The notes beneath the pieces are model-generated. The model worked only from the letters and a program-made list of their open reading frames with translations. It searched no databases and was not told where the DNA came from. 64,000 bases of DNA from Utricularia gibba (taxonomy: Eukaryota; Streptophyta; Magnoliopsida; Lamiales; Lentibulariaceae): NCBI GenBank assembly GCA_002189035.1, contig NEEC01000015.1, positions 930,001-994,000 on the forward strand, read 5' to 3'. Every line of letters starts with the position of its first letter. Position 1 is the stretch's first letter. A program made the position numbers and the translations under genes. This document shows positions 22,150 through 34,437 of the stretch, piece by piece.

Positions 22150-25100
22150 GGACACCGCCGAAATCAAGAAAACCGATGATGATTGCAGAAGCCCCAATTT
22201 GAAAGAGGATATTGCAGAAAAGTCCCTGGGTTCTCCAGAAATTACGGAAACACCCTCTCCTTCTACAACACCCGTTGATTTATATAGTCAAGCTCGCAAA
22301 ACGCTCGCATTTTGCTCCCCTTATGATTCTGACGACGCTTCTTCAGCTCATGCATTTGTTTCAACTGCTAACAATCTTCCTACCGGGGTGTCGAATTTAT
22401 TGAGCTGGCATGCAGAGAGTAGGAAGAAGAAATTGCATTCTAAGACTGAGAAGAAGTCTTCAGCTTCTACGAAGATTTGCGTTAATAGCATTTGGAAAGA
22501 AACTGAAGAATATTTTCGGGAACTGAACGTCGAGGATGTCGACAGATTGGAAAAACTTTCGGATTTTGGGGTTTCCTGCGATGAGAGCCTGTTGTTGATG
22601 CCCTGTTTGGATGAGGATAAGAAGTTTTTTTATCGTCAGGAAAGGGTTAGCGGAATGCTTGCAAATGACTGTTTGAAGGATATCAATGAATTAATGTTTC
22701 CGCAGAATGGGCATCACGTTGTTGATGGGACTGCTGAGGAAACTAGTGAAATTGATGTCAACCCCAATAATGTCGAACGGCCTAATTGTGAGACCCTTTC
22801 TAATTCTTTTTCTGGGGTAGAGCGGCTTTTAGGATGTAGGAGCAAAATATATTTCTCGTCAGATCGGCCTTCGAAAAAAAGAAAGTTGTCAGGTTCTGAT
22901 ACTGGCTTGGAAAAGCTGCATACAGCACACCCAGTTGAAGGCAAAGAATCTCTGTGTCACTATTGCAGTTATGGTGACGTTGCTGACCCACTGAATTGCC
23001 TGATGAAATGCCACTCGTGTGGAATGTTTGTCCATAAAAGATGCTACGGTGTTCAAGAAAGTGTAGATAGATTTTGGTTATGCTCATGGTGCAAAATGAG
23101 GGATGTTGCTGAAGTAGATGCTGAAGCACAATGTATACTTTGCCCAAAGCAAGGAGGTGCGTTGAAGCCTATAAATCTAGCGGAAGGTTACCAAGAAAAA
23201 GATGAATCTAAGGTGGAGCTTGCTCACTTGTTTTGTTGTCTGTGGTCGGATGAGACATATGTGGAGAATACCAACAATATGGAGCCTGTCATGAATTTGG
23301 GTGAATCAAAGGATACGAGAAAGAAGCCAGTTTGTTCTCTTTGCAAGATTAAGTGTGGTACCTGTGTTCGGTGCAGTACTGGTATGCATAGCATCTTGAT
23401 CATTAATTCAATTTTACATGGAAACATCATATGTGTAAGAGTGTCTTGGTCCTTAAGCCAATTATTTAAAGTATTTTCTTCAATCTGCGAGAAATTCGGA
23501 GATATTGATATCACATATAGGATATGAGTCAAATGTTTGTTTTGATAGTCAAAACCTTAGCACTTAAAATTTCCAAGGCCGTGTCACTGCCACGCATTGC
23601 ATGACAAGCCAGAGTTGGTGTGTGTGGTGAGTGGTGCTCATGGATTTACGTTGTATCCATGAACCCCTCGTATGTTGCTTCTCCAGTACTCATTTGTGGG
23701 TTATGCACAATAGTCCGCCCTGTTACATATAACGTATGAAGTTCAAATTCTTTCTTTTTCACGTCATTCCCTTTATTTTCTGATTTCATAAAATAGGCTG
23801 TTACTATTTTAGGATCTTGTAGAAATTCATTCCATCCTATTTGTGCACGAGAGGCAAGGCACCGCCTGGAAATATGGGGAAAACGTGGATCTGATGAGGT
23901 CTGTTCTGTTGTTGATGATTGAAGTAATGGAGAAACATGCATGATTTGGGAGAGTTTGTTTTATAGCATGTAGTTCTCGATGTCTATGGTTTCTTCATTA
24001 CCTTTCTTTTTCATGTTTTTCACCCTAATACTTATTGTGGATCATATTTAGGTTGAACTCCATGCCTTTTGCTTGAGGCATTCAGGAGTTCAGTGTGATG
24101 ATGACTACGCAGAAACGGGTGATTCTTCTTTAACCAGTGATTGTGTTTCCAATGGCAGTAAGATACATCACATGAAGTTATTTCTTACAGAGTTCTATAA
24201 TTATTTTCTGGTTGACAAGCTGAACGGTAATCTCTATGTAGATGGGGAACATTCAAAAGACATCCAAGGAAATTTGGAATCTCTGCAAGAAAATGGAAAT
24301 GTTTTGGATCCCATCACCAGTAACTGCATAGTAGATAGGCCTGAGACAAAACAATCCGACCCGTGCTGCATTATCAATTTTAACATGATTCTCCGGAAGG
24401 TATTCAATATACTTTATTAGAAAAGATTATCATGGCATACTTTTTTTTCTCCTGAGTGGAGTTTTTTTGTTTGCAGTTGATTGATCTTGGTAGAGTCAAT
24501 GCTGAAATAGTAGCTATTGAGATTGGTGTTGCTCCACATTCATTGACAAAGATACTCACTGTAATATTTATTCACTCTACTCGATACTTCTCAGCATCTT
24601 CATTTCATTGATCATATTTGATGTGCACGTGATGTTGATTGGATTTTTCTTACTCGGATTATCTTATCTCTAACCTATTTGTTCGTAATAGTTAACCAAC
24701 CAGTCTCTTTGGTGTGTACATCCAGGATACTAATCCTAAGATGCAAACCAAAGTGGTGAGGTGGTTGATAAATAATGCTCATTTTGGGAGCTTTCAGAAA
24801 ACTCTAAAACAAAAGATTCAATCACTTTTGGCTGCGAAAGACAACTCAGGGGCTGCTGAAGGTGTTTCTACTATATCAGAGGCAGATTCTAGTTATTCTC
24901 GTGCTGTTCCTGTTAAACATATTGCGTCTTGTAAAAGAAATATCGGCAGCTTGCGGTCTATGAAAAATGATTTAAAAGGCCCCTCTAAGGACAGTATTAA
25001 TGATTTTTCTGATCAGGGTGATACTGAGAAGGTACAAGATCAGAATATGATGCCTCTTTACACTTGACATTTTTTATGCGGATGGTAACTCATTGAAGAT

Positions 25101-28100
25101 GTAGCCAAGTTTTGGACCCATTATATTTTTCTTGGGTCTAACGTAAAATCCTTTATGGTTCATTTGCTCGTTTTTCAGCCATATGTGTTTTTTTTCTGAT
25201 ATAACTGTATATTGGCACTGGGAATAGACCTCGCATTGTTTTGCTTAGATTCAGTTTGTTATCCGTCACACACATATCTCTTTCTTGTTTCTGTGGTGCA
25301 GATGTTGGTTGATCCTGGCTACAATGACACTGCAGTAAATGACTCTAGTGGAAATGAAGGTGCTCATCTTGAGTTCTTGTAGTGAATTTTCTCTCTTTTG
25401 GCTTAGCAAAAATGAATTGTGTGAGATGTAACCATATAAATTCTCTTGGATTTTCGGGATTTTGGCTATTGTACTGTTACTGATTGCTGATATGTAAATG
25501 ATTGTACTTTTGGCCATGAACATCCCTGACATTTTGCATTATTGACAGTGAAACTTAAGGTGCTGGCTCAATGTTTCTCTGAGGATGCTAAACTAATGCA
25601 GTTGATGGCATACCCATCAGTCCTAAAGTGAGATACTCTGCTATGCATTTGTGGTTTTGCGTGGATTCTGCATTTCTTGGACAATTTCTTGTTTTCATTC
25701 TTCCTATATCGTGGAAGGTGAATTATTTGATTCATGGGTCTAAAATAATTATATGTGGTTGTAGGATTGGAGACATGAGTTATGCTTCATATATGCATCC
25801 TAATGTATATGGCAAGCTAATGGAGTCAAAGAGTGGCATGCTTGAAGAAACTGAGTGGTGCCAATCTGCTGGTAAATTCCTATCTGATTTGCCTGGAGTT
25901 GCGTTCACTGGCCTAGTTAATAACTTTGTAAGCAGTTTTTAGGTACCGGGAAGCTTCACAAGTATCTTTTAGTTCCGGACTCTGTTGTAATAACCCTATC
26001 CTGCTAGCAAACTCTCCTTACATGACATCTGAATGCGATGGGCTGAATCTAGAGGAGTTAAAATCTTTGAGAAATAGTGGCATGCTTGGGCTGGCACCTT
26101 TAGATGAAGTGGAAGGAGAGCTTATGTACTATCAGCAAAGGCTAATTTCTGTGGCAGTTTTGAGAAGGCATTTAAGTGGTATGCAATGCCTCTCCATTGC
26201 TTGTCTGATGTTGATTTACTAGAGGTAAAAGGGGTAGTATTCATTCACCAATTTGCAGATGATCTAATTTCAAAAGTAGTTGGCATTCTCCCTGGAGAGA
26301 TTGCAAATGCTGAAGAGCGGAAATGGGATGCAATATTAGTCAACCAATATAATCACAATCAAAGAGAATCCAAGAAGCAGGGAAGAAAAGAACGACGCCA
26401 TAAAGAAGTGCAAGCAGTCTTGGCAGCAGCCACTGCTGCTGCTGCAGCATCCTCACGGCTGTGTTCAAGTAGGAAGGACAATCTTGAAGAATCTTCAAGA
26501 CAGAAGGTATTATTCATTTGACAATTCGTGCTGTCTGCTACACATTATTTTTAACGAAATATATATTTAAAATATTGAATTTGTAGGATCTTCTGAAGTC
26601 AAAATTAACAGATTTGCATAGCCTCAGACGAACTGTTACGAGATCCTCCGATCTTGATCTGTTTGCTTCAAGCACAAATAAGAACTATACTCAGATATGC
26701 GATGTATGCCACTGCAGTGAGACCATGTTGAATCCTGTTTTGCTTTGCTCAGGTTGCAAGGTTTGTGGGTGCGAAATATTTTTTTATCTTGTTCCTGGTA
26801 TAAACAGTGAATTCGTATTGGAGGTCCAGTAAAAATTTGGTTGTGTCTTTGCTGTTTGTATTTCAGGTTTCTGTTCATTTGAATTGCTACCGCAGTGATA
26901 AGAATACTGCTGGTCCTTGGTATTGTGAGCTGTGTGAAGAATTGATCTCTTCAAGAACTTCTGGAGCCTTGGCATCAGATTCTTTGGCAAAGCTTGATTT
27001 TCTCCCTGAATGTGCTTTATGTGGTGGGACTGCGGGTGCTTTTAGGAAATCAGGAGATGATCAATGGATGCATGCCTTGTGTGCTGAAGTAAAATTTGTC
27101 TTACGTCTTTATGACATGTTTTCTCAATCTAATTCTCCTCTGGAATTGTACATTTTTATCTTAATCAAATGTAGTGGATATTGGATTCAACATACCGAAG
27201 GGGGCAAGCCAGTCCTATTGAAGGAATTGTAAGCATCAAACTGGTTGTAATTATTTCTCTTCATTATCCTATTCCATGGCATTATGATGTCTTAGCCTTC
27301 AAGCCTTCTCTTCTCCAGAATTCTGTTGGCATAGGAGCTGATGTTTGTACAGTATGCAGTCGCAAGCAAGGTGCTTGCTTTAAGGTGACACTGAGTACGC
27401 AAACTCGTACAAATTTTTTCAACTAAAACAGTGGAAGATTTTTTTTACATTTTTTTCTGCTATCCTTCTTGTTCACAGTGCTGTTATGGTCATTGTCATA
27501 CCTCATTTCATCCTACATGTGCAAGAAGTGCTGGTTTTTATATGAGTGTAAGAACCATTGGTGGCAAACTGCAGCACAAGGCTTACTGTGAAAAGCATAG
27601 CGTAGAACAAAGAGCTAAGGTCGTCTCATCATCTGCATGTTTCTTTCTTTATTTCCTAACTAAGAGTGTTCAAGTAAAGAGGGTTTACTTTCAACTTCTT
27701 TAGGCTGGGGTCCAGAAGCATGGAACTGAAGAGCTTCGGAGTCTCAAGCAAGTCAGGGTTAGTCACCATACGTTTATGATTTTATTTCCTTTTATATCCT
27801 TAGATTTAGATCCATTTCTTGTTTTGATTTTATTTTCTCTTCTAGGTTGAATTAGAGAAGCTTCGCCTTCTTTGTGAGAGAATTGTGAAAAGGGAGAAAT
27901 TGAAGGTAACCCAACTACTATGTCTGATGTTTCTCCTTTTGTTTTACTTGGTACCTTTTTCCCTTTTTCATTTTGGCCTTCCTCTCCAGCGCGAACTGGT
28001 TTTATGCTCCCATGACGTGCTTGCTTCAAGTCGAGATTCTGTTCTCTCTGCATTGGCTCGTCATCCATTTTACCAACCTGAAGTCAGTTCCGAATCAGCC

Positions 28101-28409
28101 ACAACCTCCCATAGAGCCTATGTGGATGACAACAACTCATGCAGTGGAATGGTACAAAGAGCTGATGGACATAGCTCTCGATTGCACAGTAGCAGATGAA
28201 CGGCGTGTAACGCTGCCAATATCCTTCGGTCTGAAAACAGACGACAGCTCATCTCCTGCCAAACCAGAGACCCACTGCCCTTTTCTGGGAAGTTCTTTTC
28301 TGGTAACCAAACTTCCCAGAAACTGCCTACTAGCTAACAACAACACGGCAATGGGCTTCTCGTGGTGCAGCACATAGAAACATCTGGGGATGAGCTGATA
28401 CCGGAGTAG
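22097..28409 (+). CDS. PHD / extended-PHD zinc finger protein (At1g77800-like)
   Basis: Large nuclear chromatin-type protein with two PHD-knuckle-extended-PHD modules. Exons: 22097-23381, 23813-23898, 24052-24399, 24477-24560, 24726-25031, 25302-25359, 25549-25627, 25765-26178, 26259-26506, 26587-26760, 26867-27088, 27175-27228, 27319-27384, 27479-27619, 27704-27757, 27846-27905, 27984 to the end. Module 1 (22950-23900) includes CHYCSYGD...CHSCGMFVHKRCYGV and ends SFHPICAREARHRLEIWGKRG. Module 2 (26690-27600) includes ICDVCHCSE, CALCGGTAGAF and HTSFHPTCARSAGFYMSV. A KKQGRKERRHKE stretch and poly-Ala run lie between them. The frame is broken by an extra T in T5 near 25935, an extra G near 28167, and a one-base change between 28280 and 28370; the stop at 28407-28409 is the best guess. 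Similar modules in BRPF/JADE proteins read histone H3. Confidence 0.85.
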
Positions 28410-29064
28410 GAACCGATGGCAATCAGCGATCACCTCAAGGACAAGGACGCCATGTGAGTCTGTAAGCATGTGTTGCTTTCTTTATACATGCATCTGATGT
28501 TTCCCACAACAGCATGTGCAGTTTAGTTACCCGGCTTCCTCCATTGATCCCATCGTGTGTAGATTAGGTGCAGTTTCCTGTTCCTGTTACAGTATAGAGA
28601 TGAAAGCAAGTTCCTGTATAAATTGGTTTATTATAGCCGTTGCAACCAAGTGTTTAAAAAAATCGTTGTATGAGTAGTTTGCGATCTGACGATTCATCAT
28701 TCAATTGGAATACTTTTTTATTCAGTGATTGCGTGATACCCAAATGGAATGTTCCCGATGACATGGCCCCAGCGGAACGGGCCGAATGTTTCCAATTACG
28801 GCCTCTTGGCCTTGTTCGAATAATTGTAAATTTGAGATATATTGTGCAGGTTAGGGCTTGATTTAGGAACGTGGGTATCATACGTAAAGTTTTTATTTAT
28901 ATATCTGAAAAGTATATTATAAAAAATGAAACAAATGTTCGTTGAGAGAAAACTCAGCTCGCGAAATTCAGTTTCTGTTTCATCGACGCATTTGTGCGGA
29001 AACTGAAAATTCAGGGTTTGTGGGTCGTCCAACTCGCGACTGTTGCAGGGAAAGGCTGATAGAG
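28410..29064. other. PHD 3' UTR and TMEM50 promoter
   Basis: No gene is visible. Short frames at 28650-28880 show no motif. GGCC-rich sequence at 28760-28810 separates the two genes. Confidence 0.5.
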
Positions 29065-30168
29065 ATGGAGTTTGGAGAGCTCATGGCGATCTTTGGACCT
29101 GGTGTGGCCGGGGCAATTTTCGGGACTGGGTGGTGGTTTTGGGTGGACGCCGTCGTTTGCAGCGCCGTTGGTGTCCCCTTTGTCCACTACCTACCAGGTA
29201 CGTGAAGCTGGTTGATTATAAGAGGAAACTGTGAGTGATTCGTTGCTCTTAGTTTTGGGCTTGCTTTGAATTTTAGGGATTTTTGCGTCTTTTGCCGCTT
29301 TGATGTTCAATTGCGTGAGGAAAGGGGATCTTGATTACTCTCCTTACGATGATGGCGACTGGAGGTCGAGTTCACTACTCCTTTATCATGTGGCGTTCTC
29401 TTGTTGCTCGGTGTTTAGTATGCTTCTTATTTGATTTGCAAGTGTGACATTGAATTCGAGTTCTTATCCCCTCTTCGAAACCACAGTTATAAGTTTTCAT
29501 TTTGTTGATGGTTTTCAAATCCTTTTTCCTAATTGGGGTATTTGGTATGTCAGATTTACTCGAAATGAAATAGAACGTTTGATGGGTAGACTTTGACGCA
29601 TTATGTCAGTAATGATGCTCCAAGTTTTGATAAGGATATCCTTTTTGGCAATCAACTGCTGTTCTCCTCAAATGGTTCTTTATGGGTTGTCTGGTTCCTT
29701 TGTAAGACAGTAGCAAATAGAAGAATTTGCACATATTGCGGGTATGATCCATTCAGTGAACCACCTGATATCACACCTTAAGTTTATTGGTGTGGTTATA
29801 GGACACAACAATGTTCTGGCGTTTGCATGCCAAGTTGCATTGCAATGAATTACCATGAGAAATCAAAGAAGTGCACGACAAGAACTTTCTGTTATTTCAG
29901 GTTGAAGCTGTGGCTTTTCATTGCCTATGTGGTCTCCTTTGTTTCATTAGCTGCGTCAGTGGGGCTACTCATACAAGACGCTTTGGTGAAATCCGGTCCC
30001 TCGGCATGGACAGGAGTTGCTGGTGTTCTTCAATGTGTATTTGTCTTGATCAGGTAAAACCATCATTCCCACAACTAAACTTTGTCACAGGAGGCAGATA
30101 AAGATTGCTGACTAGTAGCTCCTTATGTACGCAGTGGCCTTATTTACTGGATATCTCACCCTGAATGA
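29065..30168 (+). CDS. Transmembrane protein 50 (TMEM50) homologue
   Basis: Exons: 29065-29197, 29277-29364, 29901-30053 and 30135-30168, giving exactly 135 residues, the usual TMEM50 length. All junctions keep phase. Four hydrophobic segments are visible: GVAGAIFGTGWWFWVDAVV, FASFAALMFNCV, LWLFIAYVVSFVSLAASVGL and TGVAGVLQCVFVLISGLIYW. The loop YSPYDDGDWRLKLW is typical. TMEM50A/B proteins are small endoplasmic reticulum/Golgi membrane proteins linked to cargo handling in animals; the plant role is not known to me. Confidence 0.92.
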
Positions 30169-30546
30169 CGTTAACAGCACTTTTCCAACCAGAGAGCTTG
30201 TGTGTTCTGATGGATGGGTCGATCGATCATGTAAAATTTGTCCATCGTTGTTTTCTTTTCTTCCCTACAGGAAACTTTTGCGAACGTTTCAAGTAAACAA
30301 TTATATTTCTCCCTTCCTTTTCATGCCCCGAGTTATCACTGTCTTGTATCTGCATAACTGTTTATGCATGCAGTAGGCCCCTTCAATTGGCTGGCCTCTC
30401 TCCTAGTATGCTGGAGAACGCGGAATCTTATACAACAAAAGGCACAGACCATTGATGTCCCTTAAAGTGTATCCAATTCGAAATTTTTCAGAGGAAAACA
30501 CGAAGTTTGCCCTGCATATATCAAGGAATTTCCTTGATTGGAACTG
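30169..30546. other. Convergent 3' region between TMEM50 and the pseudouridine synthase gene
   Basis: Two 3' UTRs face each other here. No open frame or repeat worth naming is seen. Confidence 0.5.
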
Positions 30547-31599
30547 CTAACCATCTGCTTCTTCAAGTGTTTGTAGAGTACAAGGGAGAGGTGCAGTGAC
30601 CCGAATGATCTCCTGAGTCACTGGACGTGGGAAAACTATGTAATGTGCATGCAAATGATACCCGCAGTCTCCAGGAACTGGGCTTTCAGGGCGATCATAC
30701 CCTCCATCTTTTCCCAGGCCCCGTTCGGCAAGCTGGAAATCGCTGTACTTTGGTTGCCCACCAACACCATACAACGGATCTCCAATCAAGGGATGCCCAA
30801 TGAAAGATAGGTGAATCCTTATTTGATGAGGCCTCCCAGTTTGAATCTCCACCTGAACTAATGTGGAATCCCTCACCAAGTTCCTCTCCAAGACGTAAAC
30901 TTTACTCAAAGATGGTTTACCTAAACCAGCAGCAACATATAGTCCCTGTGCAACACCAGGGTACTTAACCAGCCCAATAGGTTGATCAACTACAATCTCA
31001 TCCTCTGAAATCACTCCCGTCACCAAGGCTCTGTACATTTTTTTGATTCTCCTGGTTGCCGCTCCGGATGATGATGAAGTTGCATCAGTGAACAATGCTG
31101 ATAAGTGGGACTTAGCGAGCTTTGTCTTTGCACAGAGTAATACCCCTGATGTACCTCTACCAAGCCGATGAACTGGAACAGGGTGTGTTTCTGAAGACAA
31201 AAGGTTAAATCTCTGAAGCTGTGTTAAAACCGTTCTTTGCTGGAACAGTCCTCCAGGTAGAACTTGCAACCCAGAGGGTTTATTTAGGGCGATAATATCA
31301 TCGTCTTCGTATAGGATTCCGATGGAGTGAGGAGCGGAAGGCTCTTTCCACGGGAGACGGTGATAAACAAGCTCATCACCTTCACTGAGTATTGTATCGG
31401 GATCGGTAACAGCCCGTCCCTTGACGGTTATCTGGTGGTTGTGGATTCTCTGAAGCCAACCGTTTAGAGGAGCGGAGCTTGGGTATTTTTGACAGTAGAA
31501 CTCGATCAACTTTTTTCCGGCGTCGGAGATGGTGCAGCGGTCGCTGTACTCGATTCCTGCATTGAAATCCGGCCACGGATCCCCGAATTCGATCATCAC
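30547..31599 (-). CDS. PUS7: RluA-family RNA pseudouridine synthase (plant PUS7 type)
   Basis: A single-exon gene of 350 residues starting MMIEFGDPW. An S4-like RNA-binding region (about residues 28-85) precedes the RluA catalytic fold: ILYEDDDIIALNKPSGLQV, PVHRLGRGTSGVLLCAKTK, and the C-terminal VEIQTGRPHQIRIHLSFIGH plus PLIGDPLYG. The usual motif II is HRLDxxTSG with a catalytic Asp. Here the Asp codon position (31161-31159) reads GGT, Gly. As I recall, the plant PUS7 group carries HRLGRGTSG generally, so this may be a lineage-specific pseudoenzyme or use another residue. No targeting peptide is obvious. Confidence 0.88.
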   Translation of the reverse strand: MMIEFGDPWPDFNAGIEYSDRCTISDAGKKLIEFYCQKYPSSAPLNGWLQRIHNHQITVKGRAVTDPDTILSEGDELVYHRLPWKEPSAPHSIGILYEDDDIIALNKPSGLQVLPGGLFQQRTVLTQLQRFNLLSSETHPVPVHRLGRGTSGVLLCAKTKLAKSHLSALFTDATSSSSGAATRRIKKMYRALVTGVISEDEIVVDQPIGLVKYPGVAQGLYVAAGLGKPSLSKVYVLERNLVRDSTLVQVEIQTGRPHQIRIHLSFIGHPLIGDPLYGVGGQPKYSDFQLAERGLGKDGGYDRPESPVPGDCGYHLHAHYIVFPRPVTQEIIRVTAPLPCTLQTLEEADG

Positions 31600-32312
31600 T
31601 TGATCCAGAAAATCAAATTTGCGGCAGGGGTAACCTAAATCTTATCGAGTAAAAAATTTCGCCGGAGAAATTGCATTTCCAGGTCCCTGTAGTTTCAATG
31701 AAAACCAATTGAATCCTTTTTTGAAATTTGAGTCAATTTAGTCCCCCGTATAAACTGTAAATTGACAAATCTCCCCCAAAAGGAGCTGAATGAGTAATAT
31801 CGAAACGTGGAGGACGTGACGTATTTGGTCGAATCGTGGGGGACAAAAAGGTAATTTAATCATCACGAGAAACGGAACGCGAGAGGGAGGGACCTGGAAT
31901 CCCTTCTGGAACAATCCACTCAGTAGTCTCCCTATAAATTCATGGAAGCGCAACTGCGGGAAGACAAACTGTCTCGCCGCATAACCTCCCATGGTAAAAT
32001 TCCCCTAATCCTTCGTTAATAACCCTAATTTCACGCTTAATGCCTTTGGATGTTCGATGATCTACTTTTCTTTTCTCCTTGAAATGGATCCCGCAAATCA
32101 AAATCCCATGTTTGAATCAGGGTTCTTGCTTTTCCGGTGCGAAAAGCCCTTGAATGTGAAATGATTTCTGTTTTAGGGTTTATTTGATTCACTTGTTCGT
32201 GGCTTGTGGTCTGGGTATGATTTTTTTTTGTTCGGATAATCAGGTTTCAATGTTTATGTTCTGACGATTTTTGTTGGTATGGGGAATGCGATTCTCTTGA
32301 CGTTTAGATTGT
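31600..32312. other. Divergent promoter region, PUS7-like / DUF1644 gene
   Basis: A 713 bp gap between divergent start codons. A short frame from the ATG at 31991 (ATG GTA AAA TTC CCC TAA) is a possible leader uORF of the plus-strand gene, whose leader probably contains an intron. Confidence 0.45.
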
Positions 32313-33176
32313 ATGATGGCCAAGTCCAAGAAACTGGATAGAAAATCTGATACTCACTGCAACGGAGCTGGCCTTCATAAGTTGTCATCCCGTTGCACCA
32401 AGATATGTGGAGATGCTGCTTACCATGGCAGGAGTCATGTGAAAGCGACCGAAAGAAGGGAATGGGAAGACGCTGTTTGCTCAGTCTGCATGGAGCATCC
32501 CCACAATGCTGTTCTCTTGCTTTGTTCTTCATATGACAAGGGCTGCCGTCCTTTCATGTGTGCGACGAGCCATAGATTTTCAAATTGTCTTAAGCAATAC
32601 AAGAAAGCCTACACTAAATCATTGAACCAGACTGCAGCACCGGATCTTTTAGAGGATGCGGTTGGGAAGCCAGGGGGATCAGAGCTGTTGTGCCCTTTAT
32701 GCCGGTGCCCAGTGAAAGGTTGGACGGTGGTCGAAACTGCACGAGGCTACTTGAATGCTAAGCCGCGAGCATGTATGCAGGACAACTGCTCCTTTGTTGG
32801 AACTTACAAAGAGCTTAGGAAGCACGTGAAAAAGGAGCATCCTTTGGCATGCCCTCGAGCTGTTGATCCTACACATGCTGCAAAATGGAAGAAGCTGGAG
32901 AACGAAAATGATCTCAGGGATGTGGTCAGCACAATAAGATCTGCGATCCCTGGAGCAATCATCATCGGTGACTATGTAATAGAGAGGAGCAGTCATAGGG
33001 ACTATGATGATGACGCATTCCCATTTCAACGATGGAACAGGCGCAGATTCCCAGCCGCTGATCTATTCGAAGAGGACTTCCGGAGCAGCCGCGTTCGAGT
33101 TGCAGCACCGCCGACCGGCCACCGTGCAAGGTTTTTGGTTGCAAGGCGTGCTGCTAGGCTGAGAGCAGGCAGATGA
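32313..33176 (+). CDS. DUF1644 zinc-finger-like protein
   Basis: A single coding exon of 287 residues. The DUF1644 hallmarks are present: WEDAVCSVCMEHPHNAVLLL, CSSYDKGCRPFMCATSHRFS, then LLCPLCRCPVKGWTVVETAR. After these come the C2H2-like NCSFVGTYKELRKHVKKEHP and an Arg-rich tail ending ARRAARLRAGR. Paired Cys residues make zinc binding likely. Some family members (for example rice SIDP-type proteins) are linked to abiotic stress, but the molecular role is unknown. Two ATGs lie in tandem (32313, 32316), and the second has the better context. It matches At1g77770 from memory. Confidence 0.9.
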   Translation: MMAKSKKLDRKSDTHCNGAGLHKLSSRCTKICGDAAYHGRSHVKATERREWEDAVCSVCMEHPHNAVLLLCSSYDKGCRPFMCATSHRFSNCLKQYKKAYTKSLNQTAAPDLLEDAVGKPGGSELLCPLCRCPVKGWTVVETARGYLNAKPRACMQDNCSFVGTYKELRKHVKKEHPLACPRAVDPTHAAKWKKLENENDLRDVVSTIRSAIPGAIIIGDYVIERSSHRDYDDDAFPFQRWNRRRFPAADLFEEDFRSSRVRVAAPPTGHRARFLVARRAARLRAGR

Positions 33177-33650
33177 TGACCAGGTTACCTTTCTCCTTCA
33201 TTTTTAGCTGAAAGTACGTGCTTTAACAGGTTCTGTGAAAAACAAAAGCTTTTGCAAAGCGATGATGATTCATATCTCAAGGTCACTCTCTGTTTGGCCT
33301 TGTTTGCTTCTATTTGACACACTGCTCCTGTCTGATGAGACAATGTGACTATCGTGGGTCATTTCATTCCTTCACCTGGGCTTGGTTCATTTCCCTGCTG
33401 CAAGATGTCTGCAGTAGTTTTCTAATGGACCATTTTACATGGGGAAATTACTGTGTTTTCTGGGAGCACACTTAACCGCAACAACGATAACTCCACAGTG
33501 CTTAGTATAATCGGCCAATATGGTCCGAGCGTAGCCCATAAGGCCCAAATATGGATCCAAATAACCCGGGTCGGGCCACAGGGAACGGATAAGAAACAGA
33601 AAGGTTCTTCCTCCTCCTCACCGTCCCTGTGAAAACCACGAGATCTGGCG
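33177..33650 (+). other. Intergenic with S13 promoter (site II elements)
   Basis: The DUF1644 3' UTR is followed by the promoter of the plastid S13 gene, with AGCCCA at 33533-33538 and GGCCCA at 33542-33547, site II elements common upstream of plant ribosomal protein genes. Confidence 0.6.
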
Positions 33651-34437
33651 ATGGCGCAATCTCTGGCGACGGCGTTTCTTCCTACTTCATTCTCTCTAAT
33701 CTCCAACCCAACAGCAGTATCACCGAAAACATCGCTCTCTTTCCCGCCATCAAAGGTCGAATTTTTTTTCAATGTCTTCTTCATTTCCGCTTCTGATTTC
33801 AAGTTGGTGCTCGTTTTTAAGATGGGTTTTTTTTATCCCGCTTGTAGATTGGTGGGCTGAGCATCAAATGTGCGCGTGTTGGCGGAGTTGAAATACCCAA
33901 CAACAAGAGAGTTGAGTATTCGCTGCAGTACATTCATGGCATTGGTCGCACCGCTGCTCGGCAGATACTAAACGATCTCACCTTTGAAAACAAGTTGACT
34001 AAAGATTTTCCGAAGAGGAACTCACAACGTTGCGTGAGGAGGTTTCCAAGTATATGATTGAAGGAGATCTTGTAAGCATTCTCACTTTCTTTCATATGGT
34101 TTTGCTTCTCTGTTTTTAGAAGGAAAACTGCAGCAAACATGGTATTGTCAACATACCAGGTTATATCCCTATATTCAAATATGGGCTGATCATATATTCC
34201 TTAGATTTTACAGAAATCCGTATTTTCTTTGGACTGTTGACAGGAGTTTATTTTTGATGTGTTGTTTTTACACAGAGGAGGTTCAATGCATTGGCTATTA
34301 GAAGGTTGAAGGAGATACAATGCTACAGAGGGATGAGGCATATTCAGGGATTGCCCTGTAGAGGTCAACGCACGAAGAACAACTGCAGAACTCTAAAAGG
34401 TAAGAGAGTTGCAATTCCCGGTAAGAAGAAGAAGTAG
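33651..34437 (+). CDS. RPS13: Plastid (30S) ribosomal protein S13; one frameshift
   Basis: Exons: 33651-33755, 33848-34071 and 34276-34437. Exon 1 encodes a Ser/Thr-rich chloroplast transit peptide ([14 protein letters not shown]). The mature part shows the S13 pattern: [33 protein letters not shown], then [39 protein letters not shown] and GKKKK. Exon 2 has a T4 run near 34005-34008 that must be T5 to join LTKDF to [20 protein letters not shown]; with it, exon 2 is 225 bases and in phase. The protein sits in the head of the plastid small subunit. It matches At1g77750 from memory. Confidence 0.92.

Noticed and set aside
24155..24260. Possible extra intron in PHD exon 3 (CAGTAAGA donor)
   Set aside because: The 348-base exon is open and divisible by three without it; no acceptor gave a better family match.
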